From NCBI GenBank assembly GCA_003956705.1, contig QZCP01000357.1:1-64000 (forward strand): a DNA stretch of 64,000 nt, given 5' to 3'. Of the stretch, positions 26,363 to 38,794 are shown one piece after another. The position numbers and the translations under genes were made by a program. Origin of the DNA: Brevipalpus yothersi (lineage: Eukaryota; Arthropoda; Arachnida; Trombidiformes; Tenuipalpidae). The notes below the pieces were generated by a model, which was not told the origin of the DNA, searched no databases, and worked only from the letters and a program-made list of their open reading frames with translations. Position 1 is the first letter of the stretch, and every line of letters starts with the position of its first letter.

Positions 26363-26787
26363 TCAAAATTTACTTTGGATACATAAGATGGGCTCTTTCT
26401 CTCCTTTTTTCTTCCTTCATTCCACTTGTTTGGAGACATTTCAACTATGAGCCTTGGCGTCTTCCTTTTTTTCGTTTTCTCACTATCTTAATCTCAGATC
26501 ATGATGGCCAATCATTGGCATGGTGCAAAGTATGTCCACTTCTCTGTCCGACTGTTGGGACTTGCGGTAAGCAAGCCTAGGCTTCATGAGGAATGCAAAA
26601 GGGTGGACACAAGGAGAAGGTTAATTTGCATTTAGAGGTCAACAGGCGAGAAAGCCTTTCACACACATACATCTATACATGGACCACAGTTAGGTTATTC
26701 CACAATAAAGTATTGGGACAAAGATTCCCTCGAGACCCTGTCTACGTTCATACCTTGAAGGCTTTCGGGAAGACCGGACAGAGGAAG

Positions 26788-26843
<56 letters not shown>

Positions 26844-27474
26844 TGAAATTGTTGGGAAAATGTCAAATTGAGTATATTCTCTCTTTTGTTCCGCGATATA
26901 TGACCACTAAGTATGCCTTGTTTAACTTGTGATTTAGTGTCCTCAAAATTTGTGAGTATATATTTGTGTTTATGAGTACAGATAAACCCTTGGCCCAGAC
27001 GGAGTCAGTCAGGGAAAATAAAGGTGAGCTTGTCGACTCGATGTGCAAAATTGCTTCAAGGCAAACATATACATATGCGTGTATAGAAGATGGAGAGAAA
27101 ATGCTTTGAAATTGGAGAAATTTTCTTCTTCTTCTCCTCAAACATTTACTTACCAATCTCCGTTGAGGCTTGATCAATGGCCTTCGAGTACCATTCATTT
27201 TATGATACAAGCCACAAGCATTACACAAGTAGTGGCCTGTTCCATCTCGTCGCCATAGAGGAGTTGAAATTGCACCACAATTAACACATTCCCGCCCTTC
27301 GGTAAGATGGCCAATGTAAGAGGCTGAACCACCGAAAGAACCATCCCTAGAAAGGCCATTTGAGGCTGATTCTACTGGGAAAAAAATAATGGGAAATAAT
27401 AAGCAATAAAGAGAAGAATTAGATGATATGATGAGAGTTGCAGAACGAGGTGGTGAGAAAGGAGCGAAGTAATA

Positions 27475-27527
<53 letters not shown>

Positions 27528-29246
27528 GGAAAGAATGTCAATGATGATGAAGAGAAAAAAAGTGGTTTGCAAAAACTTTTCATGCTCTTGAGAAGATAGG
27601 TAAAGAGAGAGAGAGAGAAAATGAATGAAGAAACTGGTCTGATTCTGCGGTATGATAAGATAGGAAACATTTCGGAATCAAAGACGATAGAGAAAGAGAG
27701 AGAAAAACGGTGAAGTGCGAAGCCAACATCGTAAAACTTGATGTGCCAATAAGCGGGCATTTTGTGTCAAGAATCATTCAGTCGGATGATGATCTGGTCT
27801 CACCATCCTATCAGCGATTATCAGGTTTGACCGATGCTGATGCCGATGCTCTGATCACTGATCAGCGTCAGGCAAAGCTATTGGGTAAATCGGTTTGGTT
27901 AATAGCGTCAAGTGAGTGAAACATTCTTTGATCCATGATGGTGATGAGATGAATTCTTTCTCTCTCCTCTCGTTTCAGAAGAACTGGCTAACTCAGTTTG
28001 CATGGCTTGATTCCGTGATCAAGTTTTGCAGTTGTCACATTTTCATACAACAAGTGGGGAGGTGTGTGTGTGTGTGTGTGTGTCTATAAGATATAATCTG
28101 CTTCTCAGCAGGATCAGAAAGAGGAGCTCATCAAGACACCTTTTTGAAGTAAAGTATCACCCATATGTATATCAATAGCCATCTAAGAATCCTATCTTCT
28201 TTCATATATCGTGGAGATAATTTGCAGACTACAAAAGTATTCCCTGTAATAGTAGTTTTGGTAACCAAAATAGCAGTGTCACTATCAGCTATGTTAAACA
28301 AGCTTGTATCACTCCATCCATATCAGCTGAGATAACTGTAAGAGCTCATTTGATTTGCAAGCTATGATAACTTGTATTGAAGATTCAATGTATGCATATC
28401 AATATCTATGGTCTTTTGAACATCTAACGACAAAATTCATTGAATATTTAATTTCAATTTTCTCAAAACTTTTCTGAGAAAATATACAAAGATATGTATC
28501 ATCGAGAGCGGAAATTGAGAAACAAAATTTTTCGCAACCTAAAGAAAACCTGTTATAGTATCACTCATTTGCTTGATTTGAGATCAAATTATTATTATCA
28601 ACGAATTTGGTAATCTTTGATAAAATTCTTCTGGACCTGAAATTGGGCTAAATTTCAACATGGTATAGGTGATGCAGAATATCGCAATGAATCCTTCAAT
28701 GTATTCAGAAATTTTCTTACACCTAGAAAGATAATATTTTAATAACTGCAAATGATGTGGTGAAAAAATTTAATCCATTGAAGATATAAGCTAATCTATG
28801 ATATGAGTTTATCTTGAATGAATCCTTTTTCAATCTTCTTCGATAGTTCTTGCTCGAAAAGAGTTATGAATTCACACAATACTGGCCTATGGAAACCTAA
28901 TTCTATTCAAGTAGGAAATTAAAAAGGATGAATTTTTGTGGTATCTCTTTTAATCCAAACGGGTAGCAATAAAAGTGAGGAAAGGAATTGAGGAGGCGGA
29001 GAAGTATCAGTAGGCGGTCAAAACTAAAAGTGGAATATTTTGATAAGAGGCGTAGATGTTGAGCCTCCACTTGCCAAGTTCCCAGGCTGGATTCATGAGT
29101 GAAGAAGATGAATGGGTTTCCATGCATATTATAAACTAGACAGGTTTATTGGAATCACTTGGCTGAAATGCGACCAGATCTTATCGAACATTTTATTTGA
29201 AGAAGTTTGAAAATTGTAACAATTGCAATGAGCATTCGTACTAATT

Positions 29247-29307
<61 letters not shown>

Positions 29308-29625
29308 CACTGCATTATCACGACCTGTCAAGTCTATTCCTCTCTCATCATTCGTTCTAACTCTATACCCTCTCGCTCTCTTCTCCAGTTTTTCTCTTAT
29401 TCTGTATTCTAATCCCAACAGACCAGGTTCCAGAGCCTAGGTTATGAGCTAATGGATTCATCCTCTATGAATGTGTTTAGAATAATTTATGACCCATTAT
29501 GAGTTACTTAATTTCTAATCCAATTCATTTTTTCCGCTTTTCTTACTCGTGGAATGTAAAAAGCTTCTCACTCACTCATTCGCTTTCTACACACCAGAAT
29601 TTCTACTACTCTCTCCTGATATTCA

Positions 29626-29686
<61 letters not shown>

Positions 29687-30063
29687 NNNNNNNNNNNNNN
29701 NNNNNNNNNNNNNNNNNNNNNNNNNNNNNNNNNNNNNNNNNNNNNNNNNNNNNNNNNNNNNNNNNNNNNNNNNNNNNNNNNNNNNNNNNNNNNNNNNNNN
29801 NNNNNNNNNNNNNNNNNNNNNNNNNNNNNNNNNNNNNNNNNNNNNNNNNNNNNNNNNNNNNNNNNNNNNNNNNNNNNNNNNNNNNNNNNNNNNNNNNNNN
29901 NNNNNNNNNNNNNNNNNNNNNNNNNNNNNNNNNNNNNNNNNNNNNNNNNNNNNNNNNNNNNNNNNNNNNNNNNNNNNNNNNNNNNNNNNNNNNNNNNNNN
30001 NNNNNNNNNNNNNNNNNNNNNNNNNNNNNNNNNNNNNNNNNNNNNNNNNNNNNNNNNNNNNNN

Positions 30064-30148
<85 letters not shown>

Positions 30149-33100
30149 GAAGAACCTATATTAGCTGTCGAAAAAGATATGTCTAGAAGGAAAAAGATTG
30201 GTCAAATTCTAAGGCGACATCTATCGAACCATCCATCACCAGCAAATCCCAGAGAAAAGTTCAGAACTAAGTTAGATCACTATATGTTTGACAGGTAAGG
30301 CTCTAAACTATGCTCAAATACATGCAGAACTAGAAAGAGAGAGAGAGAAAGAGAGTAATGATCATGAGATGGTCACCCCACGAATGATGGGTATATATAT
30401 TCTGGGTGGCGGACTAGTGATAAGGTCCATCTGGATGCAGAATGGAGGTCTCTTGGAGGAATCACAGGACAGTCCAAGGGTCTCTTCTACTAATACTTTT
30501 CTTATTCTCCTTCCAGCAATCGGAGCTGGCCTCAGAATATTCTTTCTCTATCACTTACAGAAACATCGGTCTACCTGGCTGTCCCAGTCTAGAGATGGAG
30601 TTACTTTTTGCTTCACTTTTTCCCGAAAAGAGAGAGAAAAAAGATCAAGATAAGTAATGGACAGAGAAAGACTGAGAGAAAGAGAAGCAAAAAAGCTAGC
30701 CTCATTGCCTTATCAGTCCGTTTCCACTCTTCAAGCCTCGGGCATATTTAACGCTCCTCACCAAGCTGGTAGTCAAAATATATAAATATATAAACACACA
30801 CATACACTCATGCAAAACCTCGATAATATTGAGTGGAGTATAATCTGAAAAATTCTAGACACAACATTGGAACAATTTGTGTGTGATCCAAGTGAATGAA
30901 TTATCATTACCCTCATCATCATCAAGATTAGCTCATCGACAGACACTATAATTCTTATCTGGAGAATAATGCACAAGATAGAAGGAATACATGTGTGTTG
31001 CATATGAATTTGCTATTAAAGATACAAAATGTTTCCAAAAGAGACTGGTAAAGTGATAAAAAGCATATCAGCGTGAACAGATCTAAAAGTAGTCATGAAG
31101 CTAAAATTTTACAGATATATATATTCCTCTATACAGAAAGGATTGTCATGATGAAAAGTTGTAAATTCTCATGAATAAAGAGAGAAAGAGAGAGAGGAAA
31201 AGATAGGAATTACTTTCTAAAGGCTTGAGATCAAGCGTGAGAAAAGATTAAAATTTTCCAAGTATAATTGTATATATTCTGATAAGGCTTAAAGGCCCCA
31301 GCTCAAAACCCACGCCACCCCCTCTGAATGGATGAGTTTGAAACTTTTTTACTGCTACAACTCAAAAATTTATCCCCACGTATCCGTGTCCTTATCAGAT
31401 CGATATCAATGGAAATGAGTTGGAGATAAATATTTATATCTACAGTATCATAGAGATGCTCCAACAACTTACCTGGAGTGGTGCGTCTAAGTACTGATGC
31501 AGCAGGGCTCAGAGATCCTTGGAATGGTGAGCCGGTGGAATGGTCCAAACGATTAGCCCATACAGCAGCGGCTTCAGCTGCTGCATATGGATAGTGATGA
31601 ATACCGTTCATTGCTGCCGCAGCACTTCGAAAATATTGTTCCGAAGACACTGAAGATCGAGAGACACCATTAGCGTTTGAGCTAACGCTTACACCAGTTG
31701 GATTATTTGCCATCGTATGATTGGATGCTGATAATGATGACTGAATTGGATATCAAAATAGAAGGAAGGAAAAAAAATTTAATAAGAAAGTAAGATGAAG
31801 GACAATTTTTTGTGCTCGAAGTGTTAGTTTAATAGTAATAGAGGAAAAATGAACAGATATTGGGACGTGAGTTGAATGTATTTCGTCAAAAGAATTGCTA
31901 TCTGATTGAAGCTCAAGCAAGTTATTGAGTTGTTTCAGGTAAATTTTTCAGGGTGTAAATGAAGATCCATTATATGGATCTGTATATGGTTCAATAGCTC
32001 ATTAACATTTGTCTAACAGTGGAATAGAGCCATTTTATTCATCCGTATCCAACCTCATTGATTAATCCTTATCTGAGACCAGATCCAGATCCTATCAGAG
32101 ATGTCAATCTAAGTGAGATTTGTCAAAATTTCTTTATCTTTCTTTCTCTTTCTCACATCATATCAATTATCTGATCTACATGTATTGAAAGTACACTATC
32201 AAATATTTTGGAAACATTGGGCATCAGCTCTGTGTCCTGATGGTATTCATTATAATCTATGTGTACAATATCGATTAATTATCCTTCATTAAATGAAAAA
32301 TACTGTCAAAAGTTCGCTGGTTCTTCAAAAAATGACTGAAAACCTTTTCTGGACCTTCTTCCTACCATATTGAATAGGATGGATCCAAGCTATTTCTGCT
32401 AATCGTTAAGAGCGGAGAAAATCTAACAGAATGCCAGATACATACATGTATAAGTCACTTTTATACTGGGTAGTGAAAACCTTTCAAAGCGATATTGTCA
32501 ACTATCATAAGATATGTGATTCTGATGCAAGAATGGTATTAAACCGAAATTACACCAATATCATAGTCATGGAAAGAAAAGTTTGAAAAGTTTGCTGAAC
32601 ACTCTAGAATTTCTGCATATTCAAAAACGTCTCTTTTTCGAGCTCGCTCGTATTCAATCAACCTATCAGAGGTGGCACAAGACAATTAATTACTTCAAGA
32701 GAAACAACAAGAAGGAGAGATAGAGAATAATAAGAACATGAATGATTAGTTCAAAAGGATCAAGAACAAATAAAATTGGCAAAGTAGAATGAAACATGAT
32801 TGGACTCATCTGACTGATTCATCTATGAATATCTTTTCCATCTTCTGCTAAAGATTTCTTAGGAAAAAGTCACTAGACTCAGGAAAGTAGTTTGAGCATT
32901 TGAGCATTGAAGTATCGCACGATTGATTACCTGGAAGGAGAGTCTTCCCATCAAAGAGTTGGAACAATGAGATGGATGATAATGATTATTCTCATCTGAA
33001 GAGAAATTATTGGGACCACTTGAAGCCCATGAAGGCGATGAACGTAGCCCAGAATTTTCTGCATCACTACCATACTGTTGTCTGTACATTGCTTGCAAGT

Positions 33101-33155
33101 AGGGCTGATTACTTGTTGGAGTATATGGTCCACCGCCGACCAAATTTTGAAACAT
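17147..33155 (-). CDS. pnr: GATA4/5/6 (pannier)-type zinc-finger transcription factor
   Basis: Six coding exons: 33155-32931, 31740-31473, 27374-27154, 17752-17627, 17509-17389 and 17319-17147, phases 0/1/0/0/1; 377 aa. GATA factors bind WGATAR; the pannier/GATA4-6 group controls mesoderm, heart, gut and dorsal ectoderm genes. Seen: N-terminal finger C194-x2-C197-x17-C215-x2-C218 (EGRECVNCG...HYLCNACGLYHKMNG), linker RPLIKPQRRL, C-terminal finger C248-x2-C251-x17-C269-x2-C272, and the basic tail NRPLAMRKEGIQTRKRKPK. The N-terminal half is Ser/Ala/Tyr-rich (activation type). The two fingers lie in separate exons 9.4 kb apart. The start ATG at 33155 (MFQNLVGGG) resembles the MYQ starts of the group; upstream non-coding exons are possible. 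The symbol reflects subgroup resemblance, not proven orthology. Confidence 0.92.
21295..21362. repeat. (CT)n array
   Basis: About 34 uninterrupted CT units, followed 244 nt later by a GA array in inverted orientation. Confidence 0.98.
21606..21648. repeat. (GA)n array
   Basis: About 21 units with one AA interruption. Confidence 0.97.
25301..25379. repeat. (CT)n array
   Basis: About 40 perfect units. Confidence 0.98.
25678..25749. repeat. (GA)n array
   Basis: About 36 perfect units, inverted relative to the array 299 nt upstream. Confidence 0.98.
26175..26229. repeat. (GA)n array, left arm of a close inverted pair
   Basis: About 27 perfect units; a CT array begins only 84 nt downstream. 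Confidence 0.98.
26314..26356. repeat. (CT)n array, right arm of a close inverted pair
   Basis: About 21 units, complementary to 26175-26229. Confidence 0.98.
26790..26838. repeat. (GA)n array
   Basis: About 24 perfect units, 315 nt from the C-terminal end of GATA exon 3. Confidence 0.98.
27478..27524. repeat. (GA)n array
   Basis: About 23 units, 104 nt upstream (minus sense: downstream of the donor side is opposite) of GATA exon 3 at 27374, i.e. close to its splice acceptor. Confidence 0.97.
29248..29302. repeat. (CT)n array
   Basis: About 27 units. Confidence 0.98.
29629..30146. repeat. (GA)n array containing a 377-nt assembly gap
   Basis: GA repeat at 29629-29686, Ns at 29687-30063, GA repeat at 30064-30146. 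Both gap edges are pure GA, so the gap is an unresolved microsatellite; N count may be only a placeholder. Confidence 0.98.
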
Positions 33156-34859
33156 TACGAACGATTTTCAAAAGATATTTTTGATGAGCAGTGTGGTGAA
33201 ATTGATGTATAGAAATCAATATGATAAATCAGAACGGAATTAGCGACCCAAACTTGTTTTAACAATCGGTATTTTCAATCCAGTGTCAGATGAGTATATT
33301 GACCGTCAGATGAATATGAATAAGAAGAAGAGGTTGTCTTATCGGTGAAATTGAACACACATACACACACAAGATATGATAAAATCGTTAAATAATCGGA
33401 CGAAAGGAACAGAGAAAGGTTAACTTGATGGTGAGAAAAAATTTATAAGTACGATGTATTCAAATCACTTTTTCTAATCAGAATCACGATTCATGATATC
33501 TTTCGAGTGATGATGAAACGATATGACTTGATGATGATAGCCTGATTTCAACTATACTCGGAACTCACACGCGTTCACAAGAACACACACACATATACAT
33601 ACACACACACACCAACAGGATTTTTCCAAAGGTACAATCAATAATCAGCATAGAATCGTGATTAGTGACTGACGATGGACTTGAGAGAGAATCTACTAAA
33701 CATCGGACGTCAGAATGCTGATGGATTCCTTAGCTCTTCCTCTTCTCTCTCTCTCTCTCTCCTTCTCTACTGATGGAATCCACTCTCTTTCCCTCTCCCA
33801 TTCTCACTCCTAAAACACATACATACTTAAAATATATATGTGTATCATGCCCCCTGAATGTCCACCCAGAAAAAAAAGGTTGGTAAAGAGGTGGAGACAT
33901 CGGGAATACTCTCACATTCTTCCCATTGGACACACTTGTGACATCCTTTTTTCACATTTAGAAACGTTTCGAAAAAAACTTTTCCCGCTCAAAAAGGCGT
34001 ATACAAAAAATTTTCATTCCCCCCCAACCCTCATCACCGCCATCCAGTGTCGCCAAAAAGAAACATTCCACCACTCTCTCCATCTAGTGACCTCAAACAC
34101 AACTAAAATTAAGCTTCATTTCCATTATAATTTGAATTGCCCGCTCAAATCACTTTGTTTACCTTGGCCACTGCAGGCGCCATTTGCGCTGCTGCTGCTG
34201 CTGCTGTTGTACTGTACTGTGCTGTGCTGTAGTATGTAGCAGCGTGATAATGTGTATTGAAAAATGAATGAATTGAATGTATGTGTATGTGTTGCCTCTC
34301 TCTCTCATCTTCCCATCTCCACTTGTAAACAATGGATAAAATTGATTTAATTTGATGGATCATTTGTGAATTTATATTATTACGTGTATATATTATGTAT
34401 TAATAGTGGTTCGTGTACATAATGGAACCATAATTAATTAATATGGATACATTTTAATGACACATACAGTGTGACAACAATTCCAAGTGTATATATATAT
34501 ACATACATACATACACACACAGCCAGCAGCTTAAGCGAGGGAGATAGCAGCAGTAGTATCACACACAGTATAAGCCATAAGCATTGGGAATAAGTCTGCT
34601 GTTTAAAGCATAGACACTGTGTCTGTGTGTCTATCTGTTTTTGTGTGTGTGTTTGTTTGTATATTTTGGTGGTGTTTTTGATATACATATACATATACAT
34701 ATATAAATATTGCATCTTTTTTTTTGTGGTGATTGTGTATATATACGCCAAAAATCAATCATCATATATGTGTCTGTCTGTCTGCTTGGACTCGTTTAAT
34801 CCATCTATCGATCATCATCCGTTTTAATGAGAGGCCGAGACCTGTGCACTGATATCAAG
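33156..34859. other. Divergent regulatory region between GATA and Epc
   Basis: 1.7 kb between two outward-facing coding starts. It has (CA)n runs around 33590-33613, a (CTG)n run at about 34188-34206, and TA/CA-rich low-complexity sequence. No coding exon recognised; probable promoters and 5' leaders of both genes. Confidence 0.5.
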
Positions 34860-37430
34860 ATGAGTAAATTGTCTTTCAGGGCTCGTCAACCTGACCACAA
34901 TAAAATGATGCCCGTCTTTCGATCCGAAGAGATCCCTGATCTACCTGATATGAAGGCGATCAATCGTTCGGTACCTCCATTGCCTACCGGTATGGAAAAA
35001 GAGGAAGAAAGTGTAAGTTATAGATGATGTCAACTTGACGTTATGCAATTTGTTCTTTAAACAATTCGATTTCGAATAATTAGAACTTTGACTCATTACT
35101 TTCGAGTTCGCTTTTTTTCGTTCTATTCTAGTTTTAAATTGTTGCTTTTTGTACATTACTGCTTTTGTACATTCATCACAATTCAACGAGTCAAATCGCG
35201 CGAATTTCCTGCTCGAGTTGATATTTTCGAGCGAAGAGTTTTTCTAATTTGTATTTCTAACTGGTTCTTCTTTTCTTCTTCTTTCTACAGGAGCATCATT
35301 TGCAACGAGCCATATCTGCCCAGCAAGCTTTCGGTCACACCGGAGAACTTGTCATACCCACACCAGAAGTGTATAAAGCTCCTGAGGATTATTATAACGA
35401 GTTATATCCTTGCTGCTTCAAATTACCCAAGCAATTAATTAGAGTACAGCCGTTCGCTATCGAAGAGGATGTTCCTGATTATGATATGGATTCTGAAGAT
35501 GAGGCATGGCTCGATCAACAGCGAGAATTTATGCACGAATTGACACAATTAAAGTTCGAAGAAATGATGGACAAATTGGAAAAGTGTAGTGGACAGCATG
35601 TTGTAACCATTAATGAAGCTAAACTATTGCTCAAAGAGAAAGAAGATCTGATCATAACTGTTTATGATTATTGGTTAAACAAGCGCTTAAGAACTCAACA
35701 ATCACTCACACCCACAGTCAAAACTGAACGTAGGGATGGGAATGCTAGTAATAATCCATATATTGCTTTTCGAAGAAGGACAGAAAAGATGAGAACTCGC
35801 AAGAATCGTGAAAACGATGAAGTCTCCTATGAAAAGATGCTTAAATTAAGAAGAGATCTCAGCAGGGCTGTGTAAGTTTCTTCCTTTTTCTAGGAAAACG
35901 ATTTATATCAATAGAGGATCAGAAGTCATGCAGGTTCTTTTTATTCTACAGAGATTTGTTACAATGTGTTAAAGAGCGAGAAAAACTGAAACATCAACAG
36001 CTACAATTGACAATAGAAATTTTTAAGAAGAGGTAAGTTTTCTCACTTGTTCAAAGTTGTCAGATATTTTATCGATTGCTTCTCACTCTCAATAGGTTTG
36101 AAATAGGTGACTTCAATGGTCAAGTATTGGCTGAGATATCTGCTCTTCGACACATAAAGCCTACACCCACTTACTTGCCAATTAATAACATAGGAATGAT
36201 GAAATCTGGCGAAAAGATGCGCTCTAAGGTATTTGATGAGTTTTGTTTTTCTATTTCGATTTCCATGACTCAATATCGTATCTAATCTATCTGATCTAGA
36301 TTGACGAGACTCTTCAGCCTCCTAGAAGAAAACGTGAATATCGTCGAAGACACAAGCAGAGCACGACGAACTTACAAAAGACAGAATCAACTGAATCAAA
36401 TGATTATCTTTACTCGTCTGATGACGAAATTTTAAATGGTAGCCAATCTCAGCCGGCGTCTGATCAAGAAGAAGACGATCCGGACGGAGTTTATGCTTTT
36501 AAGAGACAAAAAGGTTGCTCTTATCATGCACCTTTAATAGAACAAACCGGCAACTGGCCGTGGTGTCATCCTGACGAAGGAGGTCTAGGTGATAAACGTT
36601 ATAGGTATTGTTTAACTTCTGTAAATATTGGAGCGAAGCAGAAATGTATCGGTTTCGCTCGAAGAAGATATGGTAGGGGAGGAAGGTAAGATATTCAAAT
36701 CACGCACTTATGATAGGATCCTAAATTAATTCGGATAATTTAAATTTTTCTCAGGATTATCTTTGATCGGGCTTATACACCTATGGATAATAGATGGAAA
36801 GAATTGGATCCCGACTTTGTAGAAGATGAGGAAGATGAATTCATTAAAGAGGTTAAGAAAGAATGGTAAGCTGCTGTGAATTGTTTAAAATTGTTTCGAT
36901 ATCTATTCTCACTTGGATGTTTCTCATTTTCTAGGATTCATTATCGTCCAAAGTCACCGCCTAAAGTGTATCTTGATGAAGAAAGAACACCTGAAACTCA
37001 GCCTGTCTATGACGAGTTTGGCAATTTGATACCTGTGGTAGAGTTGACTCCTGAAGAAGAATTAGAGGATGGTGAAGAAACATTCTCATTAGCTTCAGCA
37101 TCAGCACCTACAGAGGCACCAATCACTGAACCTGTTGATAGAGAAAGCTTCATCAATCATCAGAAAGAACTTTTTGAAATGCAGCGTAAACAACTAGAAA
37201 GATTGAAAGAGCAAGAATCTAGTGATATAACAGTCAATAGTAATAATTTAAATCTGTGCAATGTTTCATCCGAACATTCCTTGTCATCATCCATAATGGA
37301 TCAAGCTTCATCATCGATCTCTTCCTCCCCATCAGAAACAACAATCTCAAGTTTACCTCAACCATCTAGACTAGATACAGTAAGTGTAAATTTTGCCGTG
37401 AGTGCAGTTGCGGATCCTCTTTTTTCATAG
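34860..37430 (+). CDS. E(Pc): Enhancer of polycomb (EPC1-type), NuA4/TIP60 subunit
   Basis: Seven exons: 34860-35012, 35291-35871, 35952-36032, 36096-36228, 36300-36685, 36755-36865 and 36935-37430; 646 aa. EPC is the scaffold joining the MYST acetyltransferase module to NuA4/TIP60 and modifies Polycomb silencing. Seen: the EPcA start MSKLSFRAR, then PTGMEKEEES and EHHLQRAISAQQAFGHTGEL, PDYDMDSEDEAWL, LEKCSGQHVV, EAKLLLKEKEDLI, PYIAFRRRTEKMRTRKNREN and KMLKLRRDLSRAV; then the second conserved block CSYHAPLIEQTGNWPW and GLGDKRYRYCLTS, CIGFARRRYGRGGR, followed by WIHYRPKSP. The C-terminus is Ser/Glu-rich and shorter than in vertebrates. An upstream in-frame ATG at 34827 would add 11 residues, but family alignment favours 34860. 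Confidence 0.96.
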
Positions 37431-37975
37431 AATTGAGCCGGAGTCTATCCGGAGCAAGACCAGACAAAAGCTGAAAAAGGTACTTCTAAAGTAACCTTCA
37501 AGCATGTAAATCTACCAAACTTGGAATACTCCAAATAAAAGAGGCACAAATCTCAGAAAATTGTGCTCTCATCCCCATGTATTTTTCTGCTTTGAACTTG
37601 TGGACAGAGAAACATGACTGACTATGTTCAATCAAGCTTCGATAGCCACGCGACCCTTGCTTCTAGATTTCTAGATTTTGAGGGAATTCCCAATCACTGA
37701 GGTCACTTTGATCTTTTTCATTTCGACAATCAAAATGATAAATACCCATCCAGGACTGGAAAGCCAGTTATTCTTCCATCCAAAAAAATTAATACTATGA
37801 TCTCTGAAAGAAAATACTTTATTGTGGGAATATGTGCTGAAAATTCGCAACTGTATCAGAGGATTGACAATTAGTCACTTTTGAGCTCCAACTTATTGAT
37901 CATTGTCTAAATTTTGTCTGAAGAAATCTTGAAATAATCCCATGAGTAGAGGAATTTTATTCATTCTATCGAGTC
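37431..37975. other. Epc 3' UTR and spacer
   Basis: An AATAAA at 37534-37539 lies 104 nt after the Epc stop and is the likely poly(A) signal. No other feature seen. Confidence 0.55.
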
Positions 37976-38289
37976 TTAGGAAATTTCTAAAATGTTTGAA
38001 TGTTGACCTTGTTTACGGTTCCGATTTCTCGAGGAATGTCCCGTGTTAGTCCTTCTTCGATTTCCACCCCCACTGCTATCTCTTTCATTTCCTCCAGTGA
38101 GTAGATCGAGCCCATCTGAACAACAAAATCAATTGTATTGGACTTTCAGAGAGGATCAAATTCATCAGCACTCTTACCTGCTTCACTTTTCGGCATGTCC
38201 AGCGACTCCAACTCAAGAACTGGTAGACCTAGTCCAACATTCACTAGGAAACAGAGTACAAGAAGAACAAAAATTGGTGAGGATCGCAT
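37976..38289 (-). CDS. Short secreted peptide precursor, unknown
   Basis: Two exons, 38289-38178 and 38115-37976, joined in phase 1 by a 62-nt GTAAGA...TTCAG intron; 83 aa. No family recognised. The chosen start gives a textbook signal peptide (MRSSPIFVLLVLCFLVNVGLG); the open frame extends further upstream but that sequence is not signal-like. The mature part begins acidic and leucine-rich (LPVLELESLDMP), passes through DGLDLLTGGNERDSSGGG and becomes very basic (NRRRTNTGHSSRNRNRKQG). It contains no cysteine. It might be a neuropeptide, salivary or antimicrobial-type precursor; nothing in the sequence decides between these. Confidence 0.6.
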
Positions 38290-38794
38290 TTTTGAAAGCT
38301 TTTGACTTTGAAATCCACTCAAATCTGAGAGCACTTTCAATTCAGAGTGTCTACTGTCAAGTGTTGTCACTGGCTCATGAACTTCGATTTTATATCCCCC
38401 AGAGAATGAATCCCTGATCAAATATTCTTCCTTGGTGTGAATAATCACTTCACATTTGTACAAAGAAATTGATTCTCGCTTCATTTTCAAATGTGAATCA
38501 TTCCCATATGACCATGAGTCGCTAAACCATTTTTCATATTACTTTGTATGAAGATACACTTGTCTAGTCTTCTACAATGTGTCAAAAATTCAAGCGAAAC
38601 GAACCACCGAGTAAAAATGATGCTCTAATGATTAAGGTTCATGGTGACGATTTCATCATAAATTCGATCATCGTTTGCTTCTGTTGTTTGATTAACCTTG
38701 AAGTGGATCGGATTAAGTGAATGAAGAGGTGAAGAATGTGAGAAACTGAAATTGCGATCTTTCTGGACGAAAGTTGCTCATCAGAGCGAGTTGA
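38290..38794. other. Spacer between the peptide gene and the channel gene
   Basis: Probable promoter of the secreted-peptide gene and 3' UTR of the channel gene. No coding exon seen apart from an upstream extension of the peptide frame. Confidence 0.45.

Larger units (their letters stand above)
17753..27153 (-). other. 9.4-kb GATA intron rich in CT/GA arrays
   Basis: The interval between the two finger exons contains no recognisable exon on either strand. Its notable content is seven long CT or GA arrays between 21295 and 26838. Open frames inside the arrays translate only as Ser-Leu or Arg-Glu repeats. Its size, against a typical intron of about 100 nt nearby, suggests intronic regulatory sequence (inference). 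Confidence 0.6.
27375..31472 (-). other. 4.1-kb GATA intron with an assembly gap
   Basis: Lies between the N-finger exon and the second coding exon. It contains CT/GA arrays at 27478-27524 and 29248-29302, a GA array interrupted by Ns, and a (TG)n run near 28063-28083. A short exon-like open segment at about 30150-30294 (+) is treated as a finding, not a gene. Confidence 0.6.

Noticed and set aside
21217..27572. Numerous open frames with Ser-Leu or Arg-Glu repeat tracts on both strands
   Set aside because: A stop-free dinucleotide array keeps all frames open; no conserved sequence or splice structure surrounds them.
27710..27919. 69-codon plus-strand frame in a GATA intron as an exon
   Set aside because: Reasonable composition but no family resemblance and no supported splice partners; it is opposite in strand to the host gene.
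29499..30298. Long plus-strand open frames of 221 and 249 codons through the assembly gap
   Set aside because: They consist of Arg-Glu repeat from the GA array plus unknown residues from Ns, so length is meaningless.
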